From the NCBI RefSeq assembly GCF_000818395.1, contig NZ_JWJG01000028.1:2525195-2589194 (forward strand): a DNA stretch of 64,000 nt, given 5' to 3'. Positions within the stretch are counted from its first letter, which is position 1; each line of letters starts with the position of its first letter. Below are positions 54,037-63,557 of the stretch, one piece after another. The notes beneath the pieces were generated by a model that saw nothing but the letters and a program-made list of their open reading frames with translations, ran no database searches and had not been told where the DNA came from. Both the position numbers and the translations under genes were made by a program. The stretch comes from Noviherbaspirillum autotrophicum (GTDB taxonomy: Bacteria; Pseudomonadota; Gammaproteobacteria; Burkholderiales; Burkholderiaceae_D).

Positions 54037-55971
54037 CTACGCTACTTGCAGGATGGAGGGTGCTGCGTCGGCCACAGTCCCCTGATGCACGTTACGCAGA
54101 AATGCCTCAAACATCAGCAGGGACCAAAGCGGCGCACTGTAGTCACGCCTGCCGGACTCGTGCTGGTCGACCATCTCTTTCAGATAGGAGTGATTGAAGA
54201 TGCCAGTCGCGGCAAGTGTCGGTCCGAGAACGGCACTTCGCACGCGCTGACGCAGCGGCCCGCGGAACCAGCGCGCCAGCGGTGTCGCAAAGCCCATCTT
54301 ATTGCGATACAAAATGTCTCGCGGCAGGTGCGGCTGCAATGCTTTCTTGAAGATGTATTTGCCTTCTCCACCCTGCAGCTTGAGTGAGGGTGGAAGGCCG
54401 GAAATCCATTCAACGAGCTTATGGTCAAGCAGCGGAACTCGTACTTCCAGCGCATGCGCCATGCTTGCCCGGTCGACCTTCGTCAGGATGTCTCCCGGAA
54501 GGTAGGTTTTCATGTCAAGATATTGAATCATCGACAATGGATCGTCAGTCGGAGATTTTGTGGCGTGGCCACGCATGACTTCGACTGCACTGTAGCCTTG
54601 CAACTGGCGCCGGAAGCCGTGGTTGAACAGCCGCTCACGCATGCCATCGGACATCAACGACACATTATGAAAATATCCGTCAACCAAGTCACGCGACAGT
54701 GACTCGAACGTCGTTTTGGCGCGGAATATGCGCGGCGCCCAATCGGCTTTCGGATAGTAACGCCCGAGCGTTCCGAAAACGCCTCTGCGCAAGCCAGCCG
54801 GCAGCTTATCGCGCAAGTGCTGCTCGGCCAGAGTGAACCGGTAGCGTCTGTAACCGGCGAGGTTCTCATCACCGCCATCGCCGGACAACGCGACGGTAAC
54901 CCGCTTTTTTGCGAGCTGACAGACACGGTACGTGGGGATGGCAGAGCTGTCAGCGTACGGTTCGTCGTACAGTCGTGCCAGCGTGTCGATCAGATCATAG
55001 TCATCGTTTTCCACGGTCTCGACGTGATGCCGCGTTCCATACAGTGAAGCAACCTTCGCAGCATGTCCCGACTCGTCGAACGCAGGATCGGTGAAGGCAA
55101 TCGAGCAGGTGTTGACCGGTTCGTCCAATTCCTGCGCCATGGCGGCGACGACTGCACTGGAATCCACTCCGCCCGAAAGGAATGCCCCCAGCGGCACCTC
55201 CGCCACCAGGCGAATTCGCACCGCTTCGCGCAAGCGTTCCATGAGTTCGTGTTCGGCATCTGCCTCCGAAACAGGTTCGGAAAGCTTGAAGGGAACATCC
55301 CAATACTGTCGCGGCCGTATATCGTTGCTGCCCGACTTGAGGGCCAGGGCATACCCTGGCGGCAGCTTGCATACCCCCTGATAGATCGTGCGCGGTTCCG
55401 GCACGTACCCGTAGGCGAAGTATTCCTCGACCGCGAGCGGATCAAGCTCGCGTCGCACGCCCGGGTGGAACATCACTCCTTTCATCTCGGATGCAAATAC
55501 AAACATGCCGTCCAAGGTCATCGCATAATAGAGCGGCTTGATGCCGAGCCGGTCGCGTGCAAGAAAAAATGTCTTGGTGCGGCGATCCCATAGCCCGAAG
55601 GCGAACATGCCGCGGAAACGATCCACGCATGCCTCCCCCCATTCCTCCCAAGCGTGCACAATGACTTCCGTGTCGCAGCGTGTTCGAAACTGGTGGCCAC
55701 ATTGCACCAGTTCTTCCATCAATTCCCGGAAGTTGTAGATTTCGCCGTTGTAGACAATCACCACGCTGCCGTCTTCGTTGAACAATGGTTGCTGACCTGA
55801 CGAAAGATCGATGATCGACAATCTCCGGTGGCCGAGGCCCACACCTAGTTCAGTATGCAATCCGCCTTCATCAGGGCCGCGATGGTGCTGGGTCTCGTTC
55901 ATCTGCGCAAGCAGCTGCCGATTGATTTCGCGCTCACCACGCATATCGAAAATGCCGACTATTCCGCACAT
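54037..55971 (-). CDS. XrtA-system AsnB-type amidotransferase
   Basis: 644 aa. N-terminal glutaminase with Cys2 nucleophile (MCGIVGIFDMRGEREINRQL), then the synthetase domain with the ATP pyrophosphatase loop GAFLSGGVDSSAVVAAMA and SGDGGDENLAGYRRY. Asparagine synthetase-like, but members in exosortase A loci are thought to amidate a sugar acid or other part of the exopolysaccharide. It overlaps the end of the upstream glycosyltransferase by 13 bases. Confidence 0.92.
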   Translation of the reverse strand: MCGIVGIFDMRGEREINRQLLAQMNETQHHRGPDEGGLHTELGVGLGHRRLSIIDLSSGQQPLFNEDGSVVIVYNGEIYNFRELMEELVQCGHQFRTRCDTEVIVHAWEEWGEACVDRFRGMFAFGLWDRRTKTFFLARDRLGIKPLYYAMTLDGMFVFASEMKGVMFHPGVRRELDPLAVEEYFAYGYVPEPRTIYQGVCKLPPGYALALKSGSNDIRPRQYWDVPFKLSEPVSEADAEHELMERLREAVRIRLVAEVPLGAFLSGGVDSSAVVAAMAQELDEPVNTCSIAFTDPAFDESGHAAKVASLYGTRHHVETVENDDYDLIDTLARLYDEPYADSSAIPTYRVCQLAKKRVTVALSGDGGDENLAGYRRYRFTLAEQHLRDKLPAGLRRGVFGTLGRYYPKADWAPRIFRAKTTFESLSRDLVDGYFHNVSLMSDGMRERLFNHGFRRQLQGYSAVEVMRGHATKSPTDDPLSMIQYLDMKTYLPGDILTKVDRASMAHALEVRVPLLDHKLVEWISGLPPSLKLQGGEGKYIFKKALQPHLPRDILYRNKMGFATPLARWFRGPLRQRVRSAVLGPTLAATGIFNHSYLKEMVDQHESGRRDYSAPLWSLLMFEAFLRNVHQGTVADAAPSILQVA

Positions 55972-57128
55972 GGTTTATACGCCCCCTGAAGTTTGTTCTT
56001 GCATAAATCGTCGTACATATCTGTGTATGCCGAAACCATGGAATCCATAGCAAATTTCTGTTCAACCCATGCCCTTCCGGCAGCGCCGTGACGTGCAGCA
56101 AGCTCAGGGTCCAGGCAATAGCGTGCCAGCGCAGCGGCCATTGCATCGACATCGTGCGAAGGCACCAAAAGCCCGGTCGCACCATCGCAAACTACATCCG
56201 GCACGCCGCCGACACGAGTTGCCACGACCGGCAATCCTGTAGCCATGGCTTCAAGAACAGAACCGGGGGTACCTTCTGCGAGGGATGACAGAGCAAAGAC
56301 TGAGAATGCGTTGAGAATTTCCGGCACATCCATTCTTGCGCCGGGCATCCATACTATCTCCGCTAGCCCCAAGCGATCGGCCTTCTCCATGAGGAAGGTG
56401 TGCAACGGCCCCGTTCCGACAATCACAAGACGCAAACGCTCCCGACACAAAGGAACTAGTTCGCGCAATTTGGCGAACGCCTCGATCAGAAGCGTCTGAT
56501 TTTTTACTTCCTGTATCCGGCCTACCGTGCCAACGACAAAACAATCGGCAGGAAAATGCTCCATGCCTTCCGGCCTTGCCAGCAGACGAGCAGGCCGAAA
56601 GCGGTCTGTGTCGATGCCATTGTTAAGTAGACGGATTTTCCCGTCAGGGACACCAATCACGGACTTATTCCAACGTAGCAAATCGGCCGAGTTGGAATAG
56701 CAAACGTCGTAAAATGGAATCAGCCACTTGCGCAATCGGTTATGCGAGCGGTTCCTTCCGTCCGGGTCGCTGGCTTCCCTGCCATGCGATCCATTAATGC
56801 GCACAGGTACGCCTGCAAGAAGCCCGGTAACACCATATTCAATCGCAGCAAGGTTATAGGTGTGCAGAACGGTAGGGCGAAGCTGCCGCAGCAACTTCCA
56901 GAGCTTGAAATGCGTTCCAGGCGCTTGCCCAGGTGGTTTATGAAGCGCGTACAGTGCAACATCAGGTTTTTTGATCTTTTTCGAAAAGTCGGTATAGCGC
57001 GTCAGGCAGATCACGGCATGGCGATACTTGTTGGTTGGCATTCTATTGATGCGTTCCACCAACAGCGATTCCAGCCCGCCGAAGTCGAGCGCATAGGTCA
57101 GGTGGACAATAAGAGGAATATCGACCAT
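55959..57128 (-). CDS. XrtA-system glycosyltransferase (TIGR03088-like)
   Basis: 389 aa GT4-type. The N-terminus VDIPLIVHLTYALDFGGLES matches the family associated with PEP-CTERM loci. Donor-binding block: SSLAEGTPGSVLEAMATGLP. I took the ATG at 57128, with AGGA upstream, four bases after the xrtA stop; the frame continues to 57149. Confidence 0.9.
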   Translation of the reverse strand: MVDIPLIVHLTYALDFGGLESLLVERINRMPTNKYRHAVICLTRYTDFSKKIKKPDVALYALHKPPGQAPGTHFKLWKLLRQLRPTVLHTYNLAAIEYGVTGLLAGVPVRINGSHGREASDPDGRNRSHNRLRKWLIPFYDVCYSNSADLLRWNKSVIGVPDGKIRLLNNGIDTDRFRPARLLARPEGMEHFPADCFVVGTVGRIQEVKNQTLLIEAFAKLRELVPLCRERLRLVIVGTGPLHTFLMEKADRLGLAEIVWMPGARMDVPEILNAFSVFALSSLAEGTPGSVLEAMATGLPVVATRVGGVPDVVCDGATGLLVPSHDVDAMAAALARYCLDPELAARHGAAGRAWVEQKFAMDSMVSAYTDMYDDLCKNKLQGAYKPCAE

Positions 57129-57132
57129 GTTC

Positions 57133-58680
57133 CTAACCGCCCCTTCCACCAGTGCCGGGCAGTGCCGCTTCCAGCAATTCGAGGTTGTCGTCCAAGAAGC
57201 GTCGCATGGCTAAACGCCCCACGTCGCCGTTTTCCCCATATGGAGCAAACAGGAAGACTGCAGCACCGTCGTTTCCTCGCATGAGGAGCTTTTGCCTTGC
57301 CTGCAGCAGCTTCCCGGCATAGTCGTTCGCGGTAAACCTGCCGTCGATCCAGTAGCCGTGCCACACCTGCAGCTTTTCGCCCTCTGACTGGATCACCGTC
57401 TCACGTACTGGGATGCTTTTACCGCCGACTACCTCGCTACGCACGGACGATTCGACTTGTCGCCAGCGGCGCTCATCCTCCGGAAGCATGTGGTTGGCGG
57501 AGCTGATCAATTGCACGCCACTCGCTCCGCTACGATACAAAAGAATCGCCACACCTACCGCTTTCGCATCTCGTTGATAGAAACGGTAGATTTCGGAGTC
57601 AGGCGAGAGAAAGGCGGGCTTCCATCCGGTAAACGGCGTCCCCCGCTCCCAATGGGGCTCGAAGCTAGTTATTCCAGCGCCCTGTTCACGATCCGCATAG
57701 CGTTCTGCATACGTCCCATATAGGGGCCAAATCGCCAGGCATGCGACAGCTGCCAAAGCCGCTGAGGCAATATGGCCGGTCGTACTCTGCGCGGTATGAA
57801 CGACAACGCGTCCCTCGGGTTGTACCGGCGCCTTGGTGCGAGCGCCCCCCTCCTGCCACATGCCACCTATCCAGAACATGGTAAGCATGACCATGCCGAA
57901 AAACACCCAACCATAGATGAGATGGTCGACGCCCGCTGCGAGCTTGTTTCCGCTGAGATGCCCGATCAGCACGATCAGATAAGCACGAATGCCATTGGCG
58001 ATAATTGGAACAATGATCGACAGCACGACGAAAGCGAGCCGACGAAAAAGTGAACGATAGGTGAGGTAAGCGAACAGGCACCCTAGGGTGAACGACGAAA
58101 TCAGGTAACGTACGCCACTGCATGCTTCGACTACCGACCAGCTCCCTGAGGGAATCTCAAAGCTATTGCCGTTGCGTAGAACCGGAATACCCGTTGCCTG
58201 CAGCGTAGATACCGTAAAGTCTGCAGTGAATTTAACCAGCGGGTCGATAAACACTTCACCAAACGGCACAGCCAACAGCAGAAAGAACAATGGAAATGCC
58301 ATGGCACGCGCCAGCTGCACGCCGAGGATCGCGAGCACAACAAGCGGCAGCATCGCGACGAATGCATATTGCCGTACCACTTGGACACCGGAAAGATCTG
58401 CCAGCAACCATACCGCGCCACATGCGGAAAGGGGAATAAGTGCAGGCCAGTAAGGCCGTGCCTGCAATTTCGCAAGATCATCCCTGCGGCGCCAAATGAG
58501 CCACAGGCTTACTGGAACAATGATGTAGCCATGCGCGTAGGTCTCCGAGCGGTTCCAGATCGCCACGATGGAATGCAGCGTTCCAAGATAAAGCACTACG
58601 GACGCGACAATTGCGGCGACAAGTGCACCATAGAGTTGCGGCTGTGTCGTCGACAGCGTGTGAATGGCAGTGCGGCTCAT
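57133..58680 (-). CDS. xrtA: Exosortase A fused to EpsI domain
   Basis: 515 aa from MSRTAIHTLSTTQPQLYGAL. The N-terminal ~290 residues are the polytopic exosortase with its three catalytic positions visible: Cys in VVEACSGVRYL, Arg in ANGIRAYLIVLIGHLSG, His in GVDHLIYGWVFFG. The remaining ~220 residues after one more helix are the periplasmic EpsI-like (DUF3485) domain. Exosortase A is a membrane transpeptidase-like enzyme that processes PEP-CTERM proteins; EpsI is linked to exopolysaccharide. ATG overlaps the previous stop as ATGA. No PEP-CTERM substrate in this window. Confidence 0.94.
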   Translation of the reverse strand: MSRTAIHTLSTTQPQLYGALVAAIVASVVLYLGTLHSIVAIWNRSETYAHGYIIVPVSLWLIWRRRDDLAKLQARPYWPALIPLSACGAVWLLADLSGVQVVRQYAFVAMLPLVVLAILGVQLARAMAFPLFFLLLAVPFGEVFIDPLVKFTADFTVSTLQATGIPVLRNGNSFEIPSGSWSVVEACSGVRYLISSFTLGCLFAYLTYRSLFRRLAFVVLSIIVPIIANGIRAYLIVLIGHLSGNKLAAGVDHLIYGWVFFGMVMLTMFWIGGMWQEGGARTKAPVQPEGRVVVHTAQSTTGHIASAALAAVACLAIWPLYGTYAERYADREQGAGITSFEPHWERGTPFTGWKPAFLSPDSEIYRFYQRDAKAVGVAILLYRSGASGVQLISSANHMLPEDERRWRQVESSVRSEVVGGKSIPVRETVIQSEGEKLQVWHGYWIDGRFTANDYAGKLLQARQKLLMRGNDGAAVFLFAPYGENGDVGRLAMRRFLDDNLELLEAALPGTGGRGG

Positions 58681-59939
58681 ACACGCTCTCCGATATCTTG
58701 TCGCAGCGGCGACTCCTTTTCTTGCCACCTGCCCGGATGGCGTACTCGTTTCACATTGAGCAGCTCATCAATGCGTGCCAGGTTGCGGCTCCAGCCGTAG
58801 TGTTCAACTACTTTTCGGCGCGCGGCGCAGCCGATTTCCGGTCGATGTGCGCAAAGCAGCGCGCAAAGGGCCTCGATGAACTGCCGATCGCTTTCTGCGA
58901 GCAGTACCTCGCATCCCGGGCGCGCATCGATACCTTCGAGCGCCGGGGCAGAGACGATGACTGGCATTGCCATTGCCATCGCCTCCAGCACTTTGTTCTG
59001 AATGCCGCGTGCAATGCGCAGCGGCGCTACCGAAGCACAAGCATGGGCAAGATAGGGCCGTATGTCAGGCACCGTTCCGGTCACACTGACACCTGGCCGT
59101 CTTGCCAATGCCGTCACGTTTTCTGTCGGACGGGAACCTACAATGTAGAAATTGGCGCTCGGGTAGCGTTCGCGTACGGCAGGTAGCACCTTCTCGGCAA
59201 ACCATTGCACCGCATCGACGTTTGGCCAATAGTCCATTGCGCCAGTGAACACGATCGGCAGCTCGTCCGTGGAATAAGGATTGTCATATGCGCGCTCAGG
59301 AGAAAAATATTCCGTATCCACTCCATTGCTGTAATAACCTATCCGATCATTGCACTCTGGAGCACGCTGGCGAAATAGTTCCGCTTCCGCAGGGGATACG
59401 AAAAGCGATGCATCGAAGGTTCGCGCCGTCCGGCGTTCATAACGGAGCAGCTCCCGGCCTTCGCGACGATAGAGCCATGAGAACGGCCAGCGTTTGCCGC
59501 GCGCATACTGCGTCCATTTGTCCGAGTCGACATCAACGAAATCGATAATGCGCTGGGCACCCTCTATGCCTTCCGCATATTGGGCCATGGCAGATGAAAA
59601 GACAACCACTCGGTGTATTGGCTGCCGCTGTAGCAGATTGCGTACCCAGGCATGCATGCCCGGATCATCGTAGTAATCGAGCGACATTGGGCGCTGGGCT
59701 GCGAGTGCGGAAATACTGCGTACTCTGGCGACAAAGGGGTGTAGCTTTCCGAAATAGGTTTCGTTGCAAAAGCGCTTCACTTCATCGACGTACCGCCAAT
59801 CATCCGGATCATCCACAAAAGTGCCGAGATGCACGCAATAGCGTTTCGCCAAATGCCTCAACAAGTGGTAGGAACGGATCTTGTCTCCCTTATTGGGGGG
59901 GAAAGGTATGCGGTGCACGAGCAGTAGTAGATGTTCCAC
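58677..59939 (-). CDS. XrtA-system glycosyltransferase (TIGR03087-like)
   Basis: 420 aa, begins LLLLVHRIPFPPNKGDKIRS, the hallmark N-terminus of this PEP-CTERM-associated sugar transferase family. Donor motif in the C-terminal half: VAPLRIARGIQNKVLEAMAM. The frame starts at a GTG (59939). It follows the FemAB-like gene by four bases and overlaps xrtA. Confidence 0.9.
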   Translation of the reverse strand: MEHLLLLVHRIPFPPNKGDKIRSYHLLRHLAKRYCVHLGTFVDDPDDWRYVDEVKRFCNETYFGKLHPFVARVRSISALAAQRPMSLDYYDDPGMHAWVRNLLQRQPIHRVVVFSSAMAQYAEGIEGAQRIIDFVDVDSDKWTQYARGKRWPFSWLYRREGRELLRYERRTARTFDASLFVSPAEAELFRQRAPECNDRIGYYSNGVDTEYFSPERAYDNPYSTDELPIVFTGAMDYWPNVDAVQWFAEKVLPAVRERYPSANFYIVGSRPTENVTALARRPGVSVTGTVPDIRPYLAHACASVAPLRIARGIQNKVLEAMAMAMPVIVSAPALEGIDARPGCEVLLAESDRQFIEALCALLCAHRPEIGCAARRKVVEHYGWSRNLARIDELLNVKRVRHPGRWQEKESPLRQDIGERV

Positions 59940-59943
59940 AATA

Positions 59944-61029
59944 TCACCCGAGATTCTTGACGATATGTGGTCCGATCATATTGGCGGCCACCAGTGGCAT
60001 GTGCTGCCAAAGCTTGATGAACAACTGGTATTTCGGATTGAGTGGATTATTGTCCGGCAGTGCCTTGGCACGATGCAGCTGGTACGCATACGGGAGCGGC
60101 TGCGCTTGAAAACCCCAGTTTTTCTTAAAATCGAATGCACCGGTTCCCATTTTGCTCCGCCCAAAGTCGAAAATCGTGTATCCACGCGCGGCGGCGCGAC
60201 GCATCAGCTCCCAATACATGAAATCATTGCCAGCGACTTCACGCGCCTCCGCGGTGCCGCCGCCGTAATACGGCAGCACCTCATTGCGGAAATAAAAACT
60301 GAGTACGCTGCTCACGGTTCGGCCATCCCGCGTGATGGTCAAAATCTCACAGTCCTCCCCGAACGTGTCCCGCAGAATTTGGAAATATCTCTTCGCAAAT
60401 ACTGGTGTCCCCAGGCGATGTACACTTTCGGAATACGCAGCAAAAAAGCGCTCGACATCGTGGTCGACGGCACTCTGCAGATTGGCCTTGATGCCCTTGC
60501 GCACCATCGCGCGCTGCTTCTTCGGAATGGCGAGCATGTTGGACTCGTCATCAGGCGAGATCTCCTTGCGGAACGTGACGTACAGCTCCTTGGTAGCCCA
60601 AGCTTCCTGGCGCGCATGCATATTTCGGTATTCCAAGTGCCCGACGCCAAGCTGTGTCGCAAGGCGCTGCGCTTCCTGGTGCAGGGCATGGCGTGCGGCC
60701 TCCGTGTTCGCAGCTATTCCGCCATACACGCAGAATGGGAGGGATACCAGAGAATGGCCAAACATCAGGCTCTTGACCTGGGCTAACGGAAGCACGCCTT
60801 CGATCCGTCCTTCCGATTCCGCATAGAGAAAATATGTACGGTGGCCGAACGCACGTTCGATGACGGACTTCCATCCGGCGCGATGAAAGAAGGTCGCCTC
60901 TGAACACTTGTTGACGAAGGCATCCCATCGTTCCTGATCGCCATCACGCATTGCACGTACCGCAGGTGCCGGTCGAACGACGAGGGAAGGCATTGATACA
61001 GACAGATGGGATTCAGGAAGCGCGCTCAA
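59944..61029 (-). CDS. FemAB-like XrtA-system protein (GNAT fold)
   Basis: 361 aa with the FemAB/GNAT acyltransferase fold: VFFSAYSESVHRLGTP-type central part (here FFAAYSESVHRLGTPVFAKR) and C-terminal YTIFDFGRSKMGTGAFDFKK. The family is confined to exosortase A exopolysaccharide loci and probably transfers an aminoacyl group to the glycan or a lipid intermediate. The frame starts with TTG, which overlaps the deacetylase stop as TTGA; an ATG at 60990 is the alternative. Confidence 0.88.
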   Translation of the reverse strand: MSALPESHLSVSMPSLVVRPAPAVRAMRDGDQERWDAFVNKCSEATFFHRAGWKSVIERAFGHRTYFLYAESEGRIEGVLPLAQVKSLMFGHSLVSLPFCVYGGIAANTEAARHALHQEAQRLATQLGVGHLEYRNMHARQEAWATKELYVTFRKEISPDDESNMLAIPKKQRAMVRKGIKANLQSAVDHDVERFFAAYSESVHRLGTPVFAKRYFQILRDTFGEDCEILTITRDGRTVSSVLSFYFRNEVLPYYGGGTAEAREVAGNDFMYWELMRRAAARGYTIFDFGRSKMGTGAFDFKKNWGFQAQPLPYAYQLHRAKALPDNNPLNPKYQLFIKLWQHMPLVAANMIGPHIVKNLG

Positions 61030-61865
61030 TTTTTCACCAAAAAAATGTCATCCATACGCCCCCACCGAAAATCACGAATCAGTGCTCGTAGACGGGCTTC
61101 TGTTCGATGGAGGTTGATGTAGTGCCGGAAGCGCGTTTTTAGCCCGACATTCGGCTGCCGAGGTTGTGCGGGATCGATTTCCCATGGATGGAAATAGAAA
61201 ATTCCAGGCTGCTTGTCGTCGTAGTTAACCCGGCGCAGCAGCCAGCGGGATACGGGATAGGGAAATAGACGGAAATAGCCTCCGCCGCCCGAGGGAAGAT
61301 TTCGCTTCATCAGCCGTACGGTCGTAATCGGCAGTTCCAGCATCCCTCCCCTACCCCGTGGGTAGAAGGCAAAACGTGGCGCATGCGGCATCCCGTAGTG
61401 ATCGTGACTGATCGGATAGATGCTGGAGCTGTACCAATAGCCGCACTCTTGCAGGATGTCCAGCGCCCATAAATTACGGGTGCCAATCGAGAAGCTGGGA
61501 GCACGATAGCCCAGTACGCGCTGCCCGCCAACATCCTCCAGCAGGGCCTTGCTGCGAATGATGTCTTGACGGAATTCGTCTGCGCTTTGATCGGATGCAC
61601 GGCAATGCGAGTATCCGTGGCTGGCGAGCTCATGCCCATTGTCGACAATGCGGCGGATCATCGCTGGGTATCGTTCCGCAATCCAGCCCAGAGTAAAGAA
61701 TGTTGCCTTAACTTCTCCCGCATCGAGGAGCGCGAGAATACGCTCGATGTTCGCTTCGACCCGGCACGGCAATGCAGGCCAATGTTCGCGCGAGATGTGC
61801 GCTTCAAATGCGGAAACCTGAAAGTAGTCTTCCACATCGATAGTCATTGCATTTCGAATTGACAC
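61026..61865 (-). CDS. XrtA-system polysaccharide deacetylase
   Basis: 279 aa. NodB-type deacetylase: motif 1 MTIDVEDYFQVSAFE with the catalytic and metal Asp, motif 2 HELASHGYSH, motif 3 LGYRAPSFSI. The C-terminal DUF3473 part ends with FHPWEIDPAQPR and a basic tail. It removes N-acetyl groups from the polysaccharide or its precursor. I prefer the GTG at 61865, five bases after GGAG; GTG at 61871 and ATG at 61847 are possible. Suits a HexNAc-containing polymer as implied by the epimerase upstream. Confidence 0.9.
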   Translation of the reverse strand: MSIRNAMTIDVEDYFQVSAFEAHISREHWPALPCRVEANIERILALLDAGEVKATFFTLGWIAERYPAMIRRIVDNGHELASHGYSHCRASDQSADEFRQDIIRSKALLEDVGGQRVLGYRAPSFSIGTRNLWALDILQECGYWYSSSIYPISHDHYGMPHAPRFAFYPRGRGGMLELPITTVRLMKRNLPSGGGGYFRLFPYPVSRWLLRRVNYDDKQPGIFYFHPWEIDPAQPRQPNVGLKTRFRHYINLHRTEARLRALIRDFRWGRMDDIFLVKN

Positions 61866-61875
61866 TGTCACTCCT

Positions 61876-63054
61876 TCAGGCGACTTTTAATGCCGGCGCT
61901 GGAGCCGTTACGCTCCTGATCCATGCATGAATGACTTGCGCAATCCGCAACGCCGCCCTGCCGTCCCAAAATTCCGGAATGCGGCCGGTCTTCCCTCCCG
62001 TGCGCATAACGTCGTCGAAGATCTTCAGGATGTTTTCCGGGTCGACACCGGCAAGAGTGTTGGTTCCTTCGATGAGAGTGATCGGGCGCTCGGTATTTTC
62101 GCGTAGGGTGATACAGGGCACACCAAGGGCTGTTGTTTCCTCTTGAATGCCGCCGGAGTCGGTCAGAACCACGCGCGCGTCCCGCATCAGCCCCAACATC
62201 TCCAGATATCCCATGGACGGCACCAGCAGAATGCGGGACGAGTCGAGCAACGCGGTCAAGCCATAGCGTGCAGCCATGGAACGCGTACGGGGGTGCATTG
62301 GAAAAATTACGGGTAGCGTCTTGGAGACCATCTCCACTGTCTTCATCAGACCGTCGAGCGTTTCAGGATCATCGACATTGGAGGCGCGGTGCAGGGTAAA
62401 CACAGCATATCCCTCGGTATCTTTCAGGAAACCCACTGCACCGGACTGCTGAATGATAGTTTCAACCGGCACCGCGTGGTCCAGATTGCGCCGCAACGTA
62501 TCGATCATGACATTGCCGACAAAGTGGATGCGTTCTTCAGCGATCCCTTCGCGCAGCAAGTTATTGCGCCCCTCGCGTTCGGTCGTAAACAGCAGATCGG
62601 CAATCTGATCTGTCAGAACTCGATTAATCTCTTCGGCCATCCGGCGATCGTGGCTACGCAATCCGGCCTCGACATGAATTACAGGCACTCCCTTTTTTGC
62701 AGCCACAAGTGCACATGCCAAGGTAGAGTTGACATCGCCGACGACCAAGATGGCATCGGGCATTTGCTCATCCAGAGCGGGTTCGAAACGACGCATTATT
62801 TCTGCAGTCTGGACTGCATGACTGCCCGCTCCAACTTCAAGGTTGACATCCGGCGCAGGAATGCCGAGCGCCTCGAAATACTGATGGCTCATCGCGGCGT
62901 CGTAATGCTGCCCGGTATGCAGCAGTCGCATGTCAATGTCGGGCGATACGTCCCCTAACGCGGCCATGATGGGCGCTATCTTCATAAAATTGGGACGGGC
63001 GCCAACGACGCAGAGGAGGCGAAATGGTTTATGGACCGACGTGTTGGATCGCAT
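61876..63054 (-). CDS. wecB: UDP-N-acetylglucosamine 2-epimerase (non-hydrolysing)
   Basis: 392 aa, GT-B-like fold. Motifs: VVGARPNFMKIAPIMAAL, LLHTGQHYDAAMS, VVGDVNSTLACALVA, HVEAGLRSHD and LTDSGGIQEETTALG. It converts UDP-GlcNAc to UDP-ManNAc, supplying an N-acetylmannosamine-type residue. The ATG at 63054 gives the conserved N-terminus; the frame runs upstream to 63252 with unlike sequence. First gene of the closely packed operon. Confidence 0.93.
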   Translation of the reverse strand: MRSNTSVHKPFRLLCVVGARPNFMKIAPIMAALGDVSPDIDMRLLHTGQHYDAAMSHQYFEALGIPAPDVNLEVGAGSHAVQTAEIMRRFEPALDEQMPDAILVVGDVNSTLACALVAAKKGVPVIHVEAGLRSHDRRMAEEINRVLTDQIADLLFTTEREGRNNLLREGIAEERIHFVGNVMIDTLRRNLDHAVPVETIIQQSGAVGFLKDTEGYAVFTLHRASNVDDPETLDGLMKTVEMVSKTLPVIFPMHPRTRSMAARYGLTALLDSSRILLVPSMGYLEMLGLMRDARVVLTDSGGIQEETTALGVPCITLRENTERPITLIEGTNTLAGVDPENILKIFDDVMRTGGKTGRIPEFWDGRAALRIAQVIHAWIRSVTAPAPALKVA

Positions 63055-63557
63055 AATAGGCTTAAGGCTTGGAACTAATAGAGGCGGAAAGACGGCAGCT
63101 CTTGTTCGGAGCACAGCCTCAGTATGAGGGGCACGTGGGCGTTGCGCCTGTAATGGTCCTGCCGTGCGAGGCCACCGTCCAAGCTGCCCTCCACATAAAC
63201 ATGGAAAGGAGACCTTCGATGACAGAACGCTGTAAAGAAGAACGCATTGCACACTCCCTATTTTTTATTTTCTCGGATGTCGGAATGCGTGTCTTATTAA
63301 TTTTTATTGCCACGCATTTCCTAGATTTTTTGTAACATCGGGAGCTATTGTGCTAGCAGGATGCAATGGTAGTTTTGATAATCAACAAATAGTGAAGATC
63401 TGCAAGATTGCCCATGCGCTATTGGAAGCAAACACTGGTGCACTTGCCAGCGAAACGTCCCAAGCACGGTGGCACCTGCCGTTAGGCTCGTTCTGAAAAA
63501 TCAAAATATTCGACGCCGCCGGTCTTCCGTCATCACTTGAGCGCGATGCGATGGCCC
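63055..63557. other. Upstream region of the polysaccharide operon
   Basis: Five hundred bases without a convincing gene, between the ATPase gene and wecB, both on the minus strand. Contains AT-rich tracts (63260-63345) suited to a promoter. I searched for a -24/-12 sigma-54 promoter (common in these loci) and found no clean match. Confidence 0.45.

Noticed and set aside
63400-63500. Possible sigma-54 (-24/-12) promoter upstream of the polysaccharide operon.
   Set aside because: The best candidate has a correct TTGCT but a poor -24 element and spacing one base too long.
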